Source of the DNA: Gordius sp. MW1
Lineage: Eukaryota; Nematomorpha; Gordioida; Gordea; Gordiidae
NCBI GenBank assembly: GCA_964036665.1
Contig: OZ038529.1
Span: 8,416,501 to 8,480,500, forward strand
Direction: 5' to 3'
DNA length: 64,000 nucleotides
Shown here one piece after another: positions 23,541 to 35,340 of this stretch. The notes beneath the pieces were generated by a model that was not told where the DNA came from, ran no database searches, and was given only the letters and a program-made list of their open reading frames with translations. The position numbers and the translations under genes were made by a program. The stretch's first letter is position 1, and each line of letters opens with the position of its first letter.

Positions 23541-23718
23541 CATGGGCTTAGCCAGGGGGTGGGGGGATAAAGGGGCGGCCGCCCCCCCCCCTTTCCTCTG
23601 AATGCGAAAAAAAAATTTCAATGCAAAAACCCTTAAAAATTAAAAAAATTGAACTTTTAAACGTTTTGTCCCCACCCCCCCCCCCCCCCCCCCAATCTAA
23701 AACCTGGCTACGCCCATG
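23541..23718. mobile_element. MITE, family A, with 8-bp TSD
   Basis: CATGGGCTTAGCCAGG to CCTGGCTACGCCCATG with perfect ATAATAAC duplications at 23533-23540 and 23719-23726. Contains long C and G tracts. Confidence 0.9.
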
Positions 23719-23726
23719 ATAATAAC

Positions 23727-25042
23727 TCTGAAAAGACATATTTAGAATCCCCTATAATCTCTAATCAAAGAAATTGGAATGAGAGGCTAATTTTTTTTTA
23801 ATTTAACAAATGTATTGAGGCAAAATTTTGCATTTATGTCATTTATTAACGCCTTAATTTATCTCCATAAATCTTTTTTTTTAATTTTTACAATTATTTT
23901 GTACATACCTAAATCTAATTTGCTCGTCACACTAAATTATAAATTAATTGAAGCAAAGATAACATACCATAGCTTACTTTACTACTTCGGAAAACTTTAA
24001 TATTAATAATAATTTGGCTGGTAAATATGAAAGGAAACTCCAGATCCTATAAGGATTTTTTTAATTAGTAAAATTGCAATATGTCGAATGTCGATATAAG
24101 GATTTTACTATGCCATAAGACATATTAATAATATTGTCTATCTCCTTTGAATTGTTATATATTAGTATTTTAGTTGCATATATACAGTTTATAATAATAT
24201 CATTAAAGCATTATTTTGAATAGATCCAGCGCTGTCATGCAGGATAAAATTATGATTAAACTTAAAATAATTATAAACTGGGTTGAAAATTATAATAACT
24301 CTTTTCTGTATTTGTATAACAGAGTGATGGAATTTAAGAAAAATCTTAAGTTATTTAAGTTTATTCCGCTCACAATTCGTTGATATAATACTTAGTGTTA
24401 AGCTCACAACAACAGCCTATCTTTTATTTAAAGTATAATTAATTTTTTCTATTTTGGGCTATAAAAATACAGCACATTTAAATTTTAGTGATTTAGGAAC
24501 GAAACTTTATCAAAACACTCCAAATATAATACTAAAATGTTGTTTATAGTCTAAAGACAATTTATGTTATATAAAATATCGCTTTATAATTTTCAATGTT
24601 AAAAACTTAATAATACATTAAATGAGGATTTTTATAAATGTTTGGAAATAATGCCGGCTTTATACGTGTTTTTGATGCACTTTTTGCAAAAAATACGCTT
24701 TCAAATAACGCCTTACAATCATCATTTTTGAGGAACTATTAGATAGAATAACTTATATTTTTACAATAAACTTTGAAAAATGCAGCCATGTATGCTTAAA
24801 TTTATGTTATTCGCATTTCTTTAATAAAATATATAGTTGTAAAAAGTACGAGAATTTGATGAACATATATGTGTATCGATGACGACATACAGCTTAAATT
24901 TTACGTGTGTGCTAGTAATTAAGATACAGGTGTATTAGATTTAGATAAGTTTAGACAATTATAATATACATAACGTAGCTGAGGATGGAAATTACAAAAT
25001 TTAGCGGTAAAATTGGGAAATGAATAAAACTAAAGTTCTACA
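23727..25042. other. Non-coding, AT-rich
   Basis: Nothing recognised apart from the expected 3' flank of the minus-strand peptide gene. Confidence 0.4.
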
Positions 25043-27703
25043 CTACCCAAATCTTAAAGGTTGCCCACGACCAAATCTTAAAGGGGCTCCTCTCTTGCGA
25101 CCTGCCAAATTTCTTAGCATGTTTCTATTCATTCCACGCAAGATTTGACCTCGGAATTCATCGCCATCTGTGTATACATCATCGCCGCCTTGCCCATTTT
25201 CTATTTCTTCGTAGCTGAGATCCATCGGTTTTACGTTAACTTAAATGGACATTAAATATTTATTACATAATTCTGCTGAGAGCGAATAGCTTTATAAAAT
25301 TTTTGTTAAAAATGGAATTACACAGGAAGATTTTGTTTATATAATACAAAAGGGTATTGTTTATCGTTTACCCTCTCAACTAATTGCTGCTACAAATTCT
25401 TCGATTATTGCCATCATCAATCTTTTACAAGTTTTTATAATTGATTAAAATATGTGATTCCGCATGAAATTAATGAGTTATATTTGAACCCCAATATCGA
25501 TTTAGTATTACTAAAATAACCTTTCAAATCAACTTAACTTGTTTTAAAATTATTTTTATAAATTAAGGTATGGACGAAAATTTATACAAAAGAAAAAAAT
25601 TCCATTTAAGCTTACACAGGTCTCCTATCTTATCACTAGAGTTCTAAAAACGTCTGGGTTTTGTTTAGTCGACCTTTGGCTGTTTTTCAAATTTCGACTA
25701 AGCCTAGAGGTCGACTAAGAAAAACAGACCAAAACATTTTTGGTTTGTTTATTTTTTGTCGACTAAAAGGCCAATCAAACAAAACCCAGCCGTTTTTACA
25801 ACACTAATTATATCACAATGACTTTCTTAAACTAGTGAAATATTTAACTCAATTCATGTCCTAATCAGGATTTAAATTAGGGGTGGTAATCATTTAGGGA
25901 GAGGCTAAACGAGCATTTTTATATGCCAATAAATTGTTAAAATAGTTTAAATTAAGAGGGAAGGGGCAGATGCTCCTCTATGCGTCCCCTAATTACGTTG
26001 GATGCCCCAGCCCTTCTCTCAACAAACCACCCGGTGAACGTGGAAGGTTTATTAACATAAATACTTTTTATTATTTAGTGTAAGGGACAAAAAATTTTCT
26101 TTGTAATTTTACAGGTAAATGCAAAAAATTTAACGTTCATTAATGGTAAAAAAGTGTAGGCAATTTTCCTTTCGTCCCAGGCATATTGAGGTATTTGTAT
26201 TTTTAAATACTTGTACACATAACTACGATTATTATTTACATTTTGTAAAATTTTTTGTACTTTATGCCACCACACAATTTAGTAAGGCATAATGGAACAA
26301 ATTATTTCGCATAGATTCATAGTGCTAAGCCTTTTTTTGCATTTTTTCAAGTTTTTTATTCAATTTGCCAAGCTTTTTTTAATTAAATGCTAAGTTTAAA
26401 TTGAATGTTCAGATTTTTAATATTTTTTCAGAGTTGCAAAGTTTTTTATTACAAAGTATTTTTGAGCTGTAAATTAAAATTGAAAGCTAGGATTTGAACC
26501 TACAAGGTATGCAAGCGAGGCGAGAGACACTCAGACATTGAACCTCTAAATTTTAAAACAGATTGTATACATAATATTTATATACTTACTTATACACCAA
26601 GTATTTTTAGTTTCTATCTATTCTTTTCAATTTCCCGTTTACAATTTATTTTTGAAATAATGGAAGTTTATCGGACGAAGTAGAAGAAAAATTGGAATTA
26701 CAGATTAAACCAAAAAGGTTCGCCCTTACAAAGGAGTTACATGGAAATAATTAATTAAATATGAAAAGCCTAAGCGAAATAAATGGAAGAGAATAAAATT
26801 AGGAGATATTGGTATAAGGACAATAGCGAAAATTTTATAGGGTTCTCTAGGGTTTATAAAACCAAATAATCATTTCTAAAAGAAGCCAATTATTTTAAAG
26901 ATTGCAATTCTAACTCTGCGCACAATGCTGATTATTCTTAAATAAACATATTAAAATTCTAACAAAATTGTTTAATAAAAAGTATTTTAAAAAAACTAAG
27001 TATATTTGCAAATAAACTGAAAAATGTTGAAAAATTACTGAAGTTTATAAAAAACTGTGCGCTTTTTAATTAAACTCTGAGCATAAAAAACTGAACATTC
27101 TAAATTTAAAATCTGAACAAATTGAATAAAAACTGAGCACAAAGTACTAAACATTATGGAATTTTTCACTGAGCATTTATATAACACCCATTTTAAACTA
27201 AGAAAATGTCTATTTTATACAATCACAATTTACATTAAAATAAATGAATCTTTTAGTTCTGCATTTGGATGACAAACCAAGTTTTAAAGTTCCTAGCTAG
27301 TAATTTTTCTTAAAGGCGATATTCTTCAACGCTTCTCACACAAATATATAAAAATGTTGAGCTATAAAATTAATATAAATCCATCGAAGTCTACTACTTA
27401 AACTTTTTGTCTCAAATTATGAAAATTTATTAAATTAAAAAAGTAAATTTAATATATTTAATTTTGCAAAACGCTTTAAATGTTATGCGTGAGGAATCAA
27501 ATATTCAAGCCGTAAGCTCGAATAGAATTATTTGATTTCTTATATCTTATAGCTTAAAGTAATACTAAATCAAATAAATTTTTGTACATATTTGAAATAC
27601 CATATCTTTTGGCAATTGCTGAATCAATGATGGGAAAAACGGTGGCCATCAAAAAAATTCCCAAAAACATCGTCATTTTTAGCGTATTATAATTAATATT
27701 CAT
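25043..27703 (-). CDS. Neuropeptide precursor, PLRFamide (FLP/sNPF-like), two exons
   Basis: Exon 1 (27703 down to 27601) starts MNINYNTLK or at the inner MTMFLGIFLM and encodes a signal peptide (FLGIFLMATVFPIIDSAIA) then KR. Exon 2 (25239 down to 25043) joins in phase 1 and ends NLAGRKRGAPLRFGR, GQPLRFG, stop: 99 residues in all. RKR and a single Arg are convertase sites and each PLRF is followed by the Gly needed for amidation, so GAPLRFamide and GQPLRFamide are predicted. Known relatives with PLRFamide ends include nematode FLP-21, and short neuropeptide F is similar. The spacer is acidic (GGDDVYTDGDEF), usual in such precursors. The 2.4-kb intron and exon 1 are my inference; exon 2 could instead begin after ATCTCAG (25218). 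Confidence 0.72.
25637..25806. mobile_element. MITE, family C
   Basis: TAGAGTTCTAAAAACG to CGTTTTTACAACACTA with GGTTTTGTTTAGTCGACC and its complement in the arms. Sits in the intron of the peptide precursor. Confidence 0.8.
26300..27195. repeat. Decayed inverted-repeat element
   Basis: GCTAAGC/T plus T-tracts at 26320-26460 recur inverted as ACTGAGCAC and AACTGAACAT at 27030-27180; CAAATTGAATAAAAA pairs with TTTTTATTCAATTTG. The interior carries a tRNA-like stretch. Probably an old MITE; boundaries are uncertain. Confidence 0.4.
26478..26556 (-). pseudogene. tRNA-like sequence (SINE head or tRNA pseudogene)
   Basis: On the minus strand GGTTCAATGTCTGAGTG resembles a tRNA D-arm/box A and GGTTCAAATCC is a perfect box B, 30-odd bases apart, with TCGCTTGCATACC between them as in tRNA-Ala-like anticodon regions. 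The acceptor stem does not pair well and no CCA is seen, so it is unlikely to be a working tRNA. Confidence 0.5.
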
Positions 27704-29670
27704 GTTTTTGACGAGTATAATAAATTTAGTACGAAAAATAACTTATGGAAGAAACTTAGTAAATTTGTCAAAATAAATTTTGGAAGTGAATATAATGGAA
27801 AATATCGGTGTAATATTGGTGAGAGAATTATTTATAGGTGTTGAAAGGGGCTAGATCAATTATATTTTATAATGGAAATTTTTGTCATTTACGTATTATC
27901 GTTCTATTATTTGCGAGAAATAAAGGGTCGGGGTAATTTATTTTATACCGATATAATTAAATATTTCAACGCGATTATTATAGAAGTCACGATGCTTGCC
28001 GAATTAATTCAACAAATATAATATATATAGAATATATTAATCATTTTTATAAAAAAGTATTGTAATTTAATTTTGAAACTTGAATATTTAGGTGAAATGC
28101 TAAACAATGTACACAATATATGAAATAAAATTAGCAAAGACATCTTTTTTTTATACCACTGCCGTATGCGACTGATTTAAATATAAATAAGAATTTTTAA
28201 AATAATAATTTGATTATAAATTAAACATGCTTGGTAAATTAGTATTCAAAAAATAGAAACTTATGGGTATTGTATCAAGGAGTTTGAATTAATGAATTTA
28301 TAGTTAAATGTGTAAGTATTTCATATTAACCATAATGATTGTTTTAACTACGCTTAAAATTGATTTAAAAAAGCAATTTTATCTAAGGAGCTAGTAATAA
28401 GCGTAACGGAAATTAAAATTGAAAATTGCTGTTAAAATGTTATGACAACGTTTTGTAAATTACAATATTCACAATGTTTTGTGGTGGAATATAATTGGTT
28501 GGTCCAAATTAACTAAAAATGTTTTTTACTTTCAGTCCAACTCAGCTTTAATAAAGATTTTAAGTTATTTAGAAATTCATCTATGCCTTAATGAGGATTA
28601 AAATCGAGTGTTTTTAACGTTTAAAAATTAAAGTAGATAATAAAAAGAATATGAATATTGTTTTATTTGTGAGCAATTCATAAACTTCAAATTTTTCGTA
28701 TTAAACTTTGATTGTGAAGCAGAGTTTAAACGCTTTTTAGGATGAAAAACGATAAAGAACACGTTATTCTCGTCATAAAAAACTTGTGTAATGCATTATT
28801 TGACCCCTTATGATTGATGCACATGAATAATTTATAATTATTGAGATTTATATATATTAGGTCTTATGGATGACAGCAACTGAATTTATTTTCCCAAAAT
28901 ATAGAAAACCTCACTGACCAATAAATCCTCGTATACATTAATTATTTATTTGGACATAGGGAAGAAGGCCATATCAAAAAATTGCAATTGAAATTGCAAT
29001 TCGTGTCGACACATTGTTATAAATATGAAGAAATGTCTTTTTTTTAATAATCTCGTACATCATAATCATCATTTAGCTGCTAGATTTTTAGTCATTTTGA
29101 TTACTTGTGATGTGATCGTACAAATACCATCTTTTTTTTATACTCGGTCCCAAGCTGATATAATTTTTTATAGGTGCTCCTTCATGCACGATTATATTTA
29201 ATATAAATGTTGTAATTGAGTGAGACCCGATTGATCATAAATGTTTTGCAAATATTTTTCAAAATCCAACGATTATTGTAATTAAATCGAGATGTATGGG
29301 TATAGTAATATAGTAAGGAATAACCAGAAGGGGCAAGCCTCCCCCCTTCCCCGTCTGTCCCATTTAATTGGCCCGTGTTGGCTATTGACGAATCTGATGA
29401 ATTATTTTTTATTTATAAATTATTTTATGCTCATTTATTGTATATTTCATGTATCAATTTTACCTAATAAAAGCATTTTAACATTAAAAAAAACTTGAGT
29501 TCTATTCTTGACTACGTCAGATAAAATTTATTTTGGGATAATAAACACCTAGATAGAATAATCGTTTCATTTTAATTTTAGAAATGATAGTTACCAATTA
29601 TGGTATCATTCCAAAGCCCCATTTTTTATCCAAATTTATTATTTGGGGTTTTGATTTGAACTTATAGATG
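27704..29670. other. Non-coding, AT-rich; upstream of the peptide gene
   Basis: No exon recognised. Its right-hand part should include the promoter of the minus-strand peptide gene, but no clear TATA or initiator was chosen. Confidence 0.4.
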
Positions 29671-29675
29671 CAATC

Positions 29676-30022
29676 ATGGGCTTAGGCGGGGGGAGGCAGG
29701 GAGGGGCGGTTGATCCAATCACCCCCCCCCCCCAAATCTAAATTTTCAATAGGCTATATTCCTAAATCATTAAAATATCAAAAGTTTGAACAAGGTTTTA
29801 TTCGGCTGTTTCTAAAATTATATTATATAACTTATGATGAAATGGAATGAGGGTATTTTCATTAACTTCTATTAAAACAGTCATGAACGTCCATGGAATT
29901 CGAGAGGGGGGGGGCAATATGATTTAGAGATTTGCGATTTTAGCCATACTTTTAAAGAATTTTAAAGATCTTTTGGATTTAGAGGGACAGCCGCCCCTCT
30001 CTGCCTTTCCCTGGCTGCCTCA
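29676..30022. mobile_element. Two decayed family A MITE copies
   Basis: CATGGGCTTAGGCGGGG begins one truncated copy at 29676; a second, about 29892-30022, keeps GGGGGGGGCAATATGATTTA and CAGCCGCCCCTCTCTG but has damaged ends. Confidence 0.6.
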
Positions 30023-30050
30023 ATAGTGCTTAATTGCTTACCCTCAAAAT

Positions 30051-30155
30051 CATGGGCGTAGCCAGGGGAAAAATAAATTTATGTTTTGCCCCCCTCTAAT
30101 TGAACTTTTAAACGTTTCACCCTCCCCCCTAATCCAAAACCTGGCTACGCCCATG
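30051..30155. mobile_element. MITE, family A, short copy with 8-bp TSD
   Basis: CATGGGCGTAGCCAGG to CCTGGCTACGCCCATG, only 105 bp, with perfect CTCAAAAT duplications (30043-30050 and 30156-30163). Confidence 0.9.
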
Positions 30156-30929
30156 CTCAAAATTAAGCAACTTTTTCGAAATTTGTGATAACCGACATTA
30201 GTATATAATATTTTACTCAATTAAAACGTTTAAATATTTGCTTAATTATCCGTAATTAACGATTTTCAATGGACGCTAGTACAGAGAATATACCATGACT
30301 GGCTGGATTTTTGGACTTTAGATTGATTTGGTACCATATGTGATCTATAGTTAAACATTTGTATATCAATATATAAATCATCCTTTACTTTCATTCAAAT
30401 TAAAATAATAAATTTAAACTAAAGTTTTGTTAAGTTTCAGACACCCTAGGAAAGTTCAAACCTAGAATATTTTTACATTTTACAGCTAATAGCTAGGAAT
30501 CCAATTAGTTAATAAATATGCAGGAACTATGAGTCTTTTGCATTGGTTGGACATTAATAATTTATTGAGGCTACATAAAAAAGTCAAAAAGCCACATACA
30601 AAAATTTCTACGACAAAACTAGGGTTAGAGTTAAACTATAATTAATGACCATAAAGCAGCCTAACGATCTACAAATGGATTTTAATTCATTATTCCACAA
30701 CTAAAATTTTGTGCAAGCCTAAAATAAAATTTATGAAGTTCTAATAGAAGTTTTTGCGTTAAAAGCTTTTTTATATAAACGCCACTCCTCCCTACCAAAC
30801 TAGTTCTTTGATAACTATTAAATTTGCACAGAGATATATAATTAATATTTAATAAACCCCATCAGTCCATTATACAGCACTTAAAATAAATTTAATAGTA
30901 ATAATAATAGCTTTGGATGAATTTTTAAA

Positions 30930-31036
30930 AGTTGTTTGTTTCATAAGAGTTAAGCAAAATTTAATTTTCAACGTTTTTGATAATGATTATGGTCGACGTC
31001 GTAAGACACACGTTGGTATAGGGGACTGGCTAATGT
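30930..31036 (+). other. Possible terminal exon, unrecognised (low confidence)
   Basis: A GC-richer patch in AT-rich DNA reads NDYGRRRKTHVGIGDWLM then TAA. The frame opens after a possible acceptor (GAGTTAAG, about 30955). I do not recognise the sequence, and no partner exon was found. Confidence 0.15.
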
Positions 31037-31182
31037 AAATAAATAATAAATTCCACAATGGATAAAATTATAATCAATCATAATTAAGGCTTTAATCGAT
31101 CTAATCTTTCACGATAATGGGATACTGTTATATTTCGTTTGACTTTTTAATGCGTTTTTTACACTTAGGAGACTCTAAATAA

Positions 31183-31349
31183 CATGGGCGTAGCCAAGGG
31201 GGGGGGGGGCAGGAGGGGCTGCCCCCCTCTAATTCCAAAAATCCTTTAAAATTTAATAAAATTATGGCTAAAATTTCAAAATATGTTCACTTTGCCCCTC
31301 CCTAAATCATTATTGCCCCCCTCTAATTCCATTGCTGGCTACGCCCATG
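31183..31349. mobile_element. MITE, family A
   Basis: CATGGGCGTAGCCAAGG to TGGCTACGCCCATG, well preserved. No clear 8-bp duplication. Confidence 0.85.
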
Positions 31350-31675
31350 TAATTAACAATAATTCTAATAATATAGACATATATTATTTCAAACATCCAA
31401 CTTATCTCTAATTTTTTAATACTATATCCAAATCCAACTATGATTTATTTGATTTTCGAAGAATCAATTTGGTCTCTATATTAATACGCTAAATCCATAT
31501 AAGGATTCTTGTATGTTGGACATTTTAAATGATTAAAATTACCAAAATGAATTTCATATATTTTACCCGATTAATAATTTAAAATGTCAATTGTAGCTTT
31601 AAACTTTATTAGATAACTACTACCTCATAGATTAATAGAACCCACCTTTTCACACATCAAATTCACACAAAAGTA

Positions 31676-31790
31676 CATGGGCGTGGCCATAGGAATGCTC
31701 CCCACCCTCGATAAATCTTAAAACTTTCATATAAATAATTTACAAAATAATGGTTAAATTTCAAGAAATCTTTACCAAACTAATGTCCTC
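31676..31790. mobile_element. MITE, family A, left half
   Basis: CATGGGCGTGGCCATAGG followed by a family A-like interior; right end absent. Confidence 0.55.
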
Positions 31791-31950
31791 CTGCGTTATT
31801 GAATTTTAGGCTGGACAAAAGGCTTAATAATTTTACTTCTAGCCAACCCGTTTTAAAAGTATTTTCAATTATAAACTCGTCAAAATAAGATAAAACATAT
31901 CCAAAATAGTTACCATGCTTTATTCGAAACAATGGAAACTAAGCCAACAG

Positions 31951-32230
31951 GCGCGTAGCCAGGATTTTCTCAAGGGGGAAGAAAATTCCAAAAAAATTTC
32001 GACACTTTTATTTATAATGTAACAAAAGTAAACTTCGCGTTCAATATATGCATGCGAAACTTCAAGGCGCTATTTAACCAGCTTTGGAAAAATCTCTTCT
32101 CTTCATTAATTAGAGCATTTACCATCGATTTTATACCCTAAAAATGGACATGGACCTTCAAAAAAATTTCCAAATTTTGGTCAAGGGGGTAGAAAATTCC
32201 CGCTTTCTGCCCCTTGGCCCCCGTGCAAAT
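31951..32230. mobile_element. MITE-like element with GCGTAGCCAGG start
   Basis: GGCGCGTAGCCAGGATTTTC leads into CAAGGGGGAAGAAAATTCC; a similar string (CAAGGGGGTAGAAAATTCC) recurs near 32183. It differs from families A-C; the right end is undefined. Confidence 0.4.
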
Positions 32231-32635
32231 TTTCTGTTGAACGTCTTGCAACATGGTTGGCTCGTTTTTTTGGCCAAAACACTTAATATTCGGAATTGCT
32301 TTTAGGTGCAAATTTGAAAGAGCATCTTAATTTGGTATCCATCGTAATTTACAATCAAATATTTGTTATTTTTTGATCTCTCAAGGATAAGCAGCTTTAA
32401 TGCTAAACTATAATTAAAGTTACGGTTTGAGATCCGAAATCAATTTTCCAATCTATCACGATATCCGCTCGTGCGCCTAGAATTTAAAGTATTGCATTTT
32501 AATCCTTTTGTGACATGATTTTTTGGTCTAAATGTTACATAAGATTACATCATATAAATTAAAAACAAATACAAATAAAATAACTTTTACTCTTTCCTAG
32601 ATAACTAACTGCAAAGTCACTTTTTTCAATCGAAC

Positions 32636-33565
32636 CCGGCTCGACCCGAATTTTTTTTCAAAATTTTAACCCGAACCCGACCCGACCCAGAAGCATTTTA
32701 AAATTTTTAACCCGAACCCGACCCGGCCCGACCCGAAACCGTTTAAAAATACCCGAATCACTCTCCAACGCGAGAGTAAGAAAAATTGCGGTGTGCATGG
32801 GCGTAGCCAGGGGGTGACTGGGAGGGAGGGTTGCCCCCTTCTAAATCCAAAAAACTTAGATATTTTATCAAATTCTGGCTAAAATTTAAAAAATGTTTTT
32901 TTGCATCATTATTGTCTCCCTCTAATTTCAATCCTGGCTACGCCCATGAGGTTTTTTAAAATCCAATCGATAAATTAAAGAGCGATTATAAAACTAATTG
33001 ATACCACAGATTTTGATTACTAAATTTATTTGAATGAAATATTATAGAGATATATACATATGATAGCCTCTACACGGGTCACATATAATTTGAAATTCAT
33101 AAAATAAATTTAAACTTACTTTTATTTTATTTTATGAATATATATTTATGTAGTTTAAATTAATAAGGAGCTACCACTTAACACTATTTAAATATAATTT
33201 AAATATTATTTTGTTGAAATATTTTACCTTTCACAAGTCGAATTAAAATTTGCATCCATATTAAAATAATCAGATTTATCAAAACAAAAGGAATTTAGTT
33301 AACTAACTGAATGATCTTTTTCGATATTAATTAAAAAAATATTATAACTAATAGCATTAATTTAAAAGATATGTCCTGTGTATTTTGCAATGTAAGATTC
33401 ATAATCTTTGACATCCAAACCGACCCTACCCGAAAGCATATTAAATTTTTCAACCCGAACCCGACTCGACCCAAAAGCATTTTAAAATTTTCAACCCGAA
33501 CCCGACCCGACCCGAATATCGGGTCGGGATCCGAGTGGGGTCGGGTTTCGGGTTACTCGTGCAGT
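32636..33565. repeat. ACCCG-repeat pair flanking nested MITE
   Basis: Two stretches (32636-32760, 33420-33565) are built from ACCCG and its variants, with GAAGCATTTTAAAATTTT between blocks, in the same orientation; the second ends in the complementary CGGGTCGGG. They look like ends of a transposon whose terminal sequence is itself repetitive. A family A MITE lies between them. Confidence 0.55.
32796..32948. mobile_element. MITE, family A
   Basis: CATGGGCGTAGCCAGG to CCTGGCTACGCCCATG around typical arms. Duplications not evident. Confidence 0.85.
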
Positions 33566-33615
33566 TTTCTACTTTTTCCCTTTGCATGTATGTGTTTTCG
33601 CCACTCTTGCATTTA

Positions 33616-34204
33616 TGTTCGCCCCTTTTTATAGTTTGGTGGTTTTTGTCAGAAATTTGTCGTTTTTTGCCTAATTTTTTGATAAAAAAACGTGGCCTAA
33701 ATTTTAAAATTATTGCGTAAAATTTTGAATAAAAAAACTGTTATTTTTTTTTATTCTAAGATTGTAAGTTTGTAAAAAATTCTGGTGATATTTGTCAGAG
33801 ATTTGTCACTTTTTTGCTAAATTTTTTTGAAGGATCAACAATTTAAAAAAGCAAAAAAAATTAGTCACAGAGTGACATCTTAATTACATTTTTTAAATAT
33901 TTTTAAGGTTTAAATTAAAATCTTTATTTGGATTTTAAAATTGTTCTTTCTAATTTTTTTACCAATTTTATAAAGTATATGTTTTATGTAAAAAATATAA
34001 TATCTAAATTATTAAGAAACCTTAAAAAACATCTCATTAAAACCTCTTACAAAAAATTACAATCTTAAAATTAAAAAAATAACCTCTAACTCAAAATTCC
34101 ACGCAATAATTTTAAAATTTAGGCCACATTTTTTTATCAAAAAATTTGGTAAAAAAAGGACAAATTTCTGACAAAAACCACCAAATTATAAAAAGGGGCG
34201 AACA
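33616..34204. mobile_element. MITE with arms of about 110 bp, TA flanks
   Basis: TGTTCGCCCCTTTTTATAG at the left pairs with TATAAAAAGGGGCGAACA at the right; the match runs about 110 bp inward. TA lies on both sides, as for Tc1/mariner-like elements. No coding content. Confidence 0.8.
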
Positions 34205-34311
34205 TATAATTTAATCTGTCTGAACAGCGGCAAATTTTAGTTAGAAAAAAAATATACAACGAAAAAATCCGGAACCTTACGAGTAGGGTGTTGGCCTAAG
34301 ATGATTAAGTT

Positions 34312-34450
34312 CATGGGCGTGGCCAGGTTTAGGATTAGGGGGGGGGGGGGCGAAACGGTTAAAAGTTTAATTAGAGGTGCAAAACATAAATTTTTGTAAT
34401 TTTTAAGGGTTTTTCCATTGAAAAATTCCCCCCCCCCCGCTACGCCCATG
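34312..34450. mobile_element. MITE, family A
   Basis: CATGGGCGTGGCCAGG to GCTACGCCCATG with long G and C tracts. Confidence 0.85.
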
Positions 34451-35168
34451 ATCAGACTTGTTATTTATACCTAATCACCACAATTAAACAATTAATAAAT
34501 AACCATATTAAATGAAATTAAAAATTTTAATGCCTAAATATTACTTAACTAACTTTTTATCGTTTATACAAATAAAGGTTTTGGGCAATTTATTATGTCT
34601 TTTGGATATAAAAACCATTTTGGCACTATTTTTAGAGGAAATCAGATTTGACATTTTTTGGACAAAGCAATAATATGTTCAAGGTGTATTAACTGCTTTT
34701 TAAATGGTTTTTGTTCGATATTTCGGATACTTTAATAGCCGTTTAAAATTTAAAAACCTAATATTTTTTTAAATTATTTATAAAATTTAACTGTCTCTTG
34801 ATTTATAAATTTAAAAAGTCCGATAATTATATGTGGGATACTCTTCAGGCACTCTCTTTATGAATATTCATGAATCATTTAAAGATTTAGACCTGTTGAA
34901 TAATAGTAAAACTAAGGGAGTATTATTAGAAATATAAAGAGAGACGTCTTTTGTAATTAAATTTATTTTAATTGCTTTAATAAAGGCCCACTTCATCGGT
35001 TGAAATTAATAATTTATATGTAAATTTAACTTGTTTAGTTTTTTTGAATTAATTATATAAACTAATTTGTTTATTTAGCAATTAATTTGAAGGGCATCTA
35101 ATATAAAATTCTTCCCAAATTTTAGTGGAAATTGAATTTTAATTTGAATTAATGGAGGGAGGCTGGAC

Positions 35169-35340
35169 CATAAGCCTAGCCAGCATTAGAACTAGAATTA
35201 GAGGGGGGGCAATAATGATTTGGGGGGGGGGGCAAAATGATAATTGTTGGAAAATTTAGCCATATTTTTATTCTAAAATTTTGGATTTAGGGGGGGGGGG
35301 GGCACCCGCCCCTCCCTGCCAACCCCTGGCTACACCCAGA
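35169..35340. mobile_element. MITE, family A, decayed ends
   Basis: CATAAGCCTAGCCAGCATTA to CCCTGGCTACACCCA around a typical interior. Confidence 0.75.
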
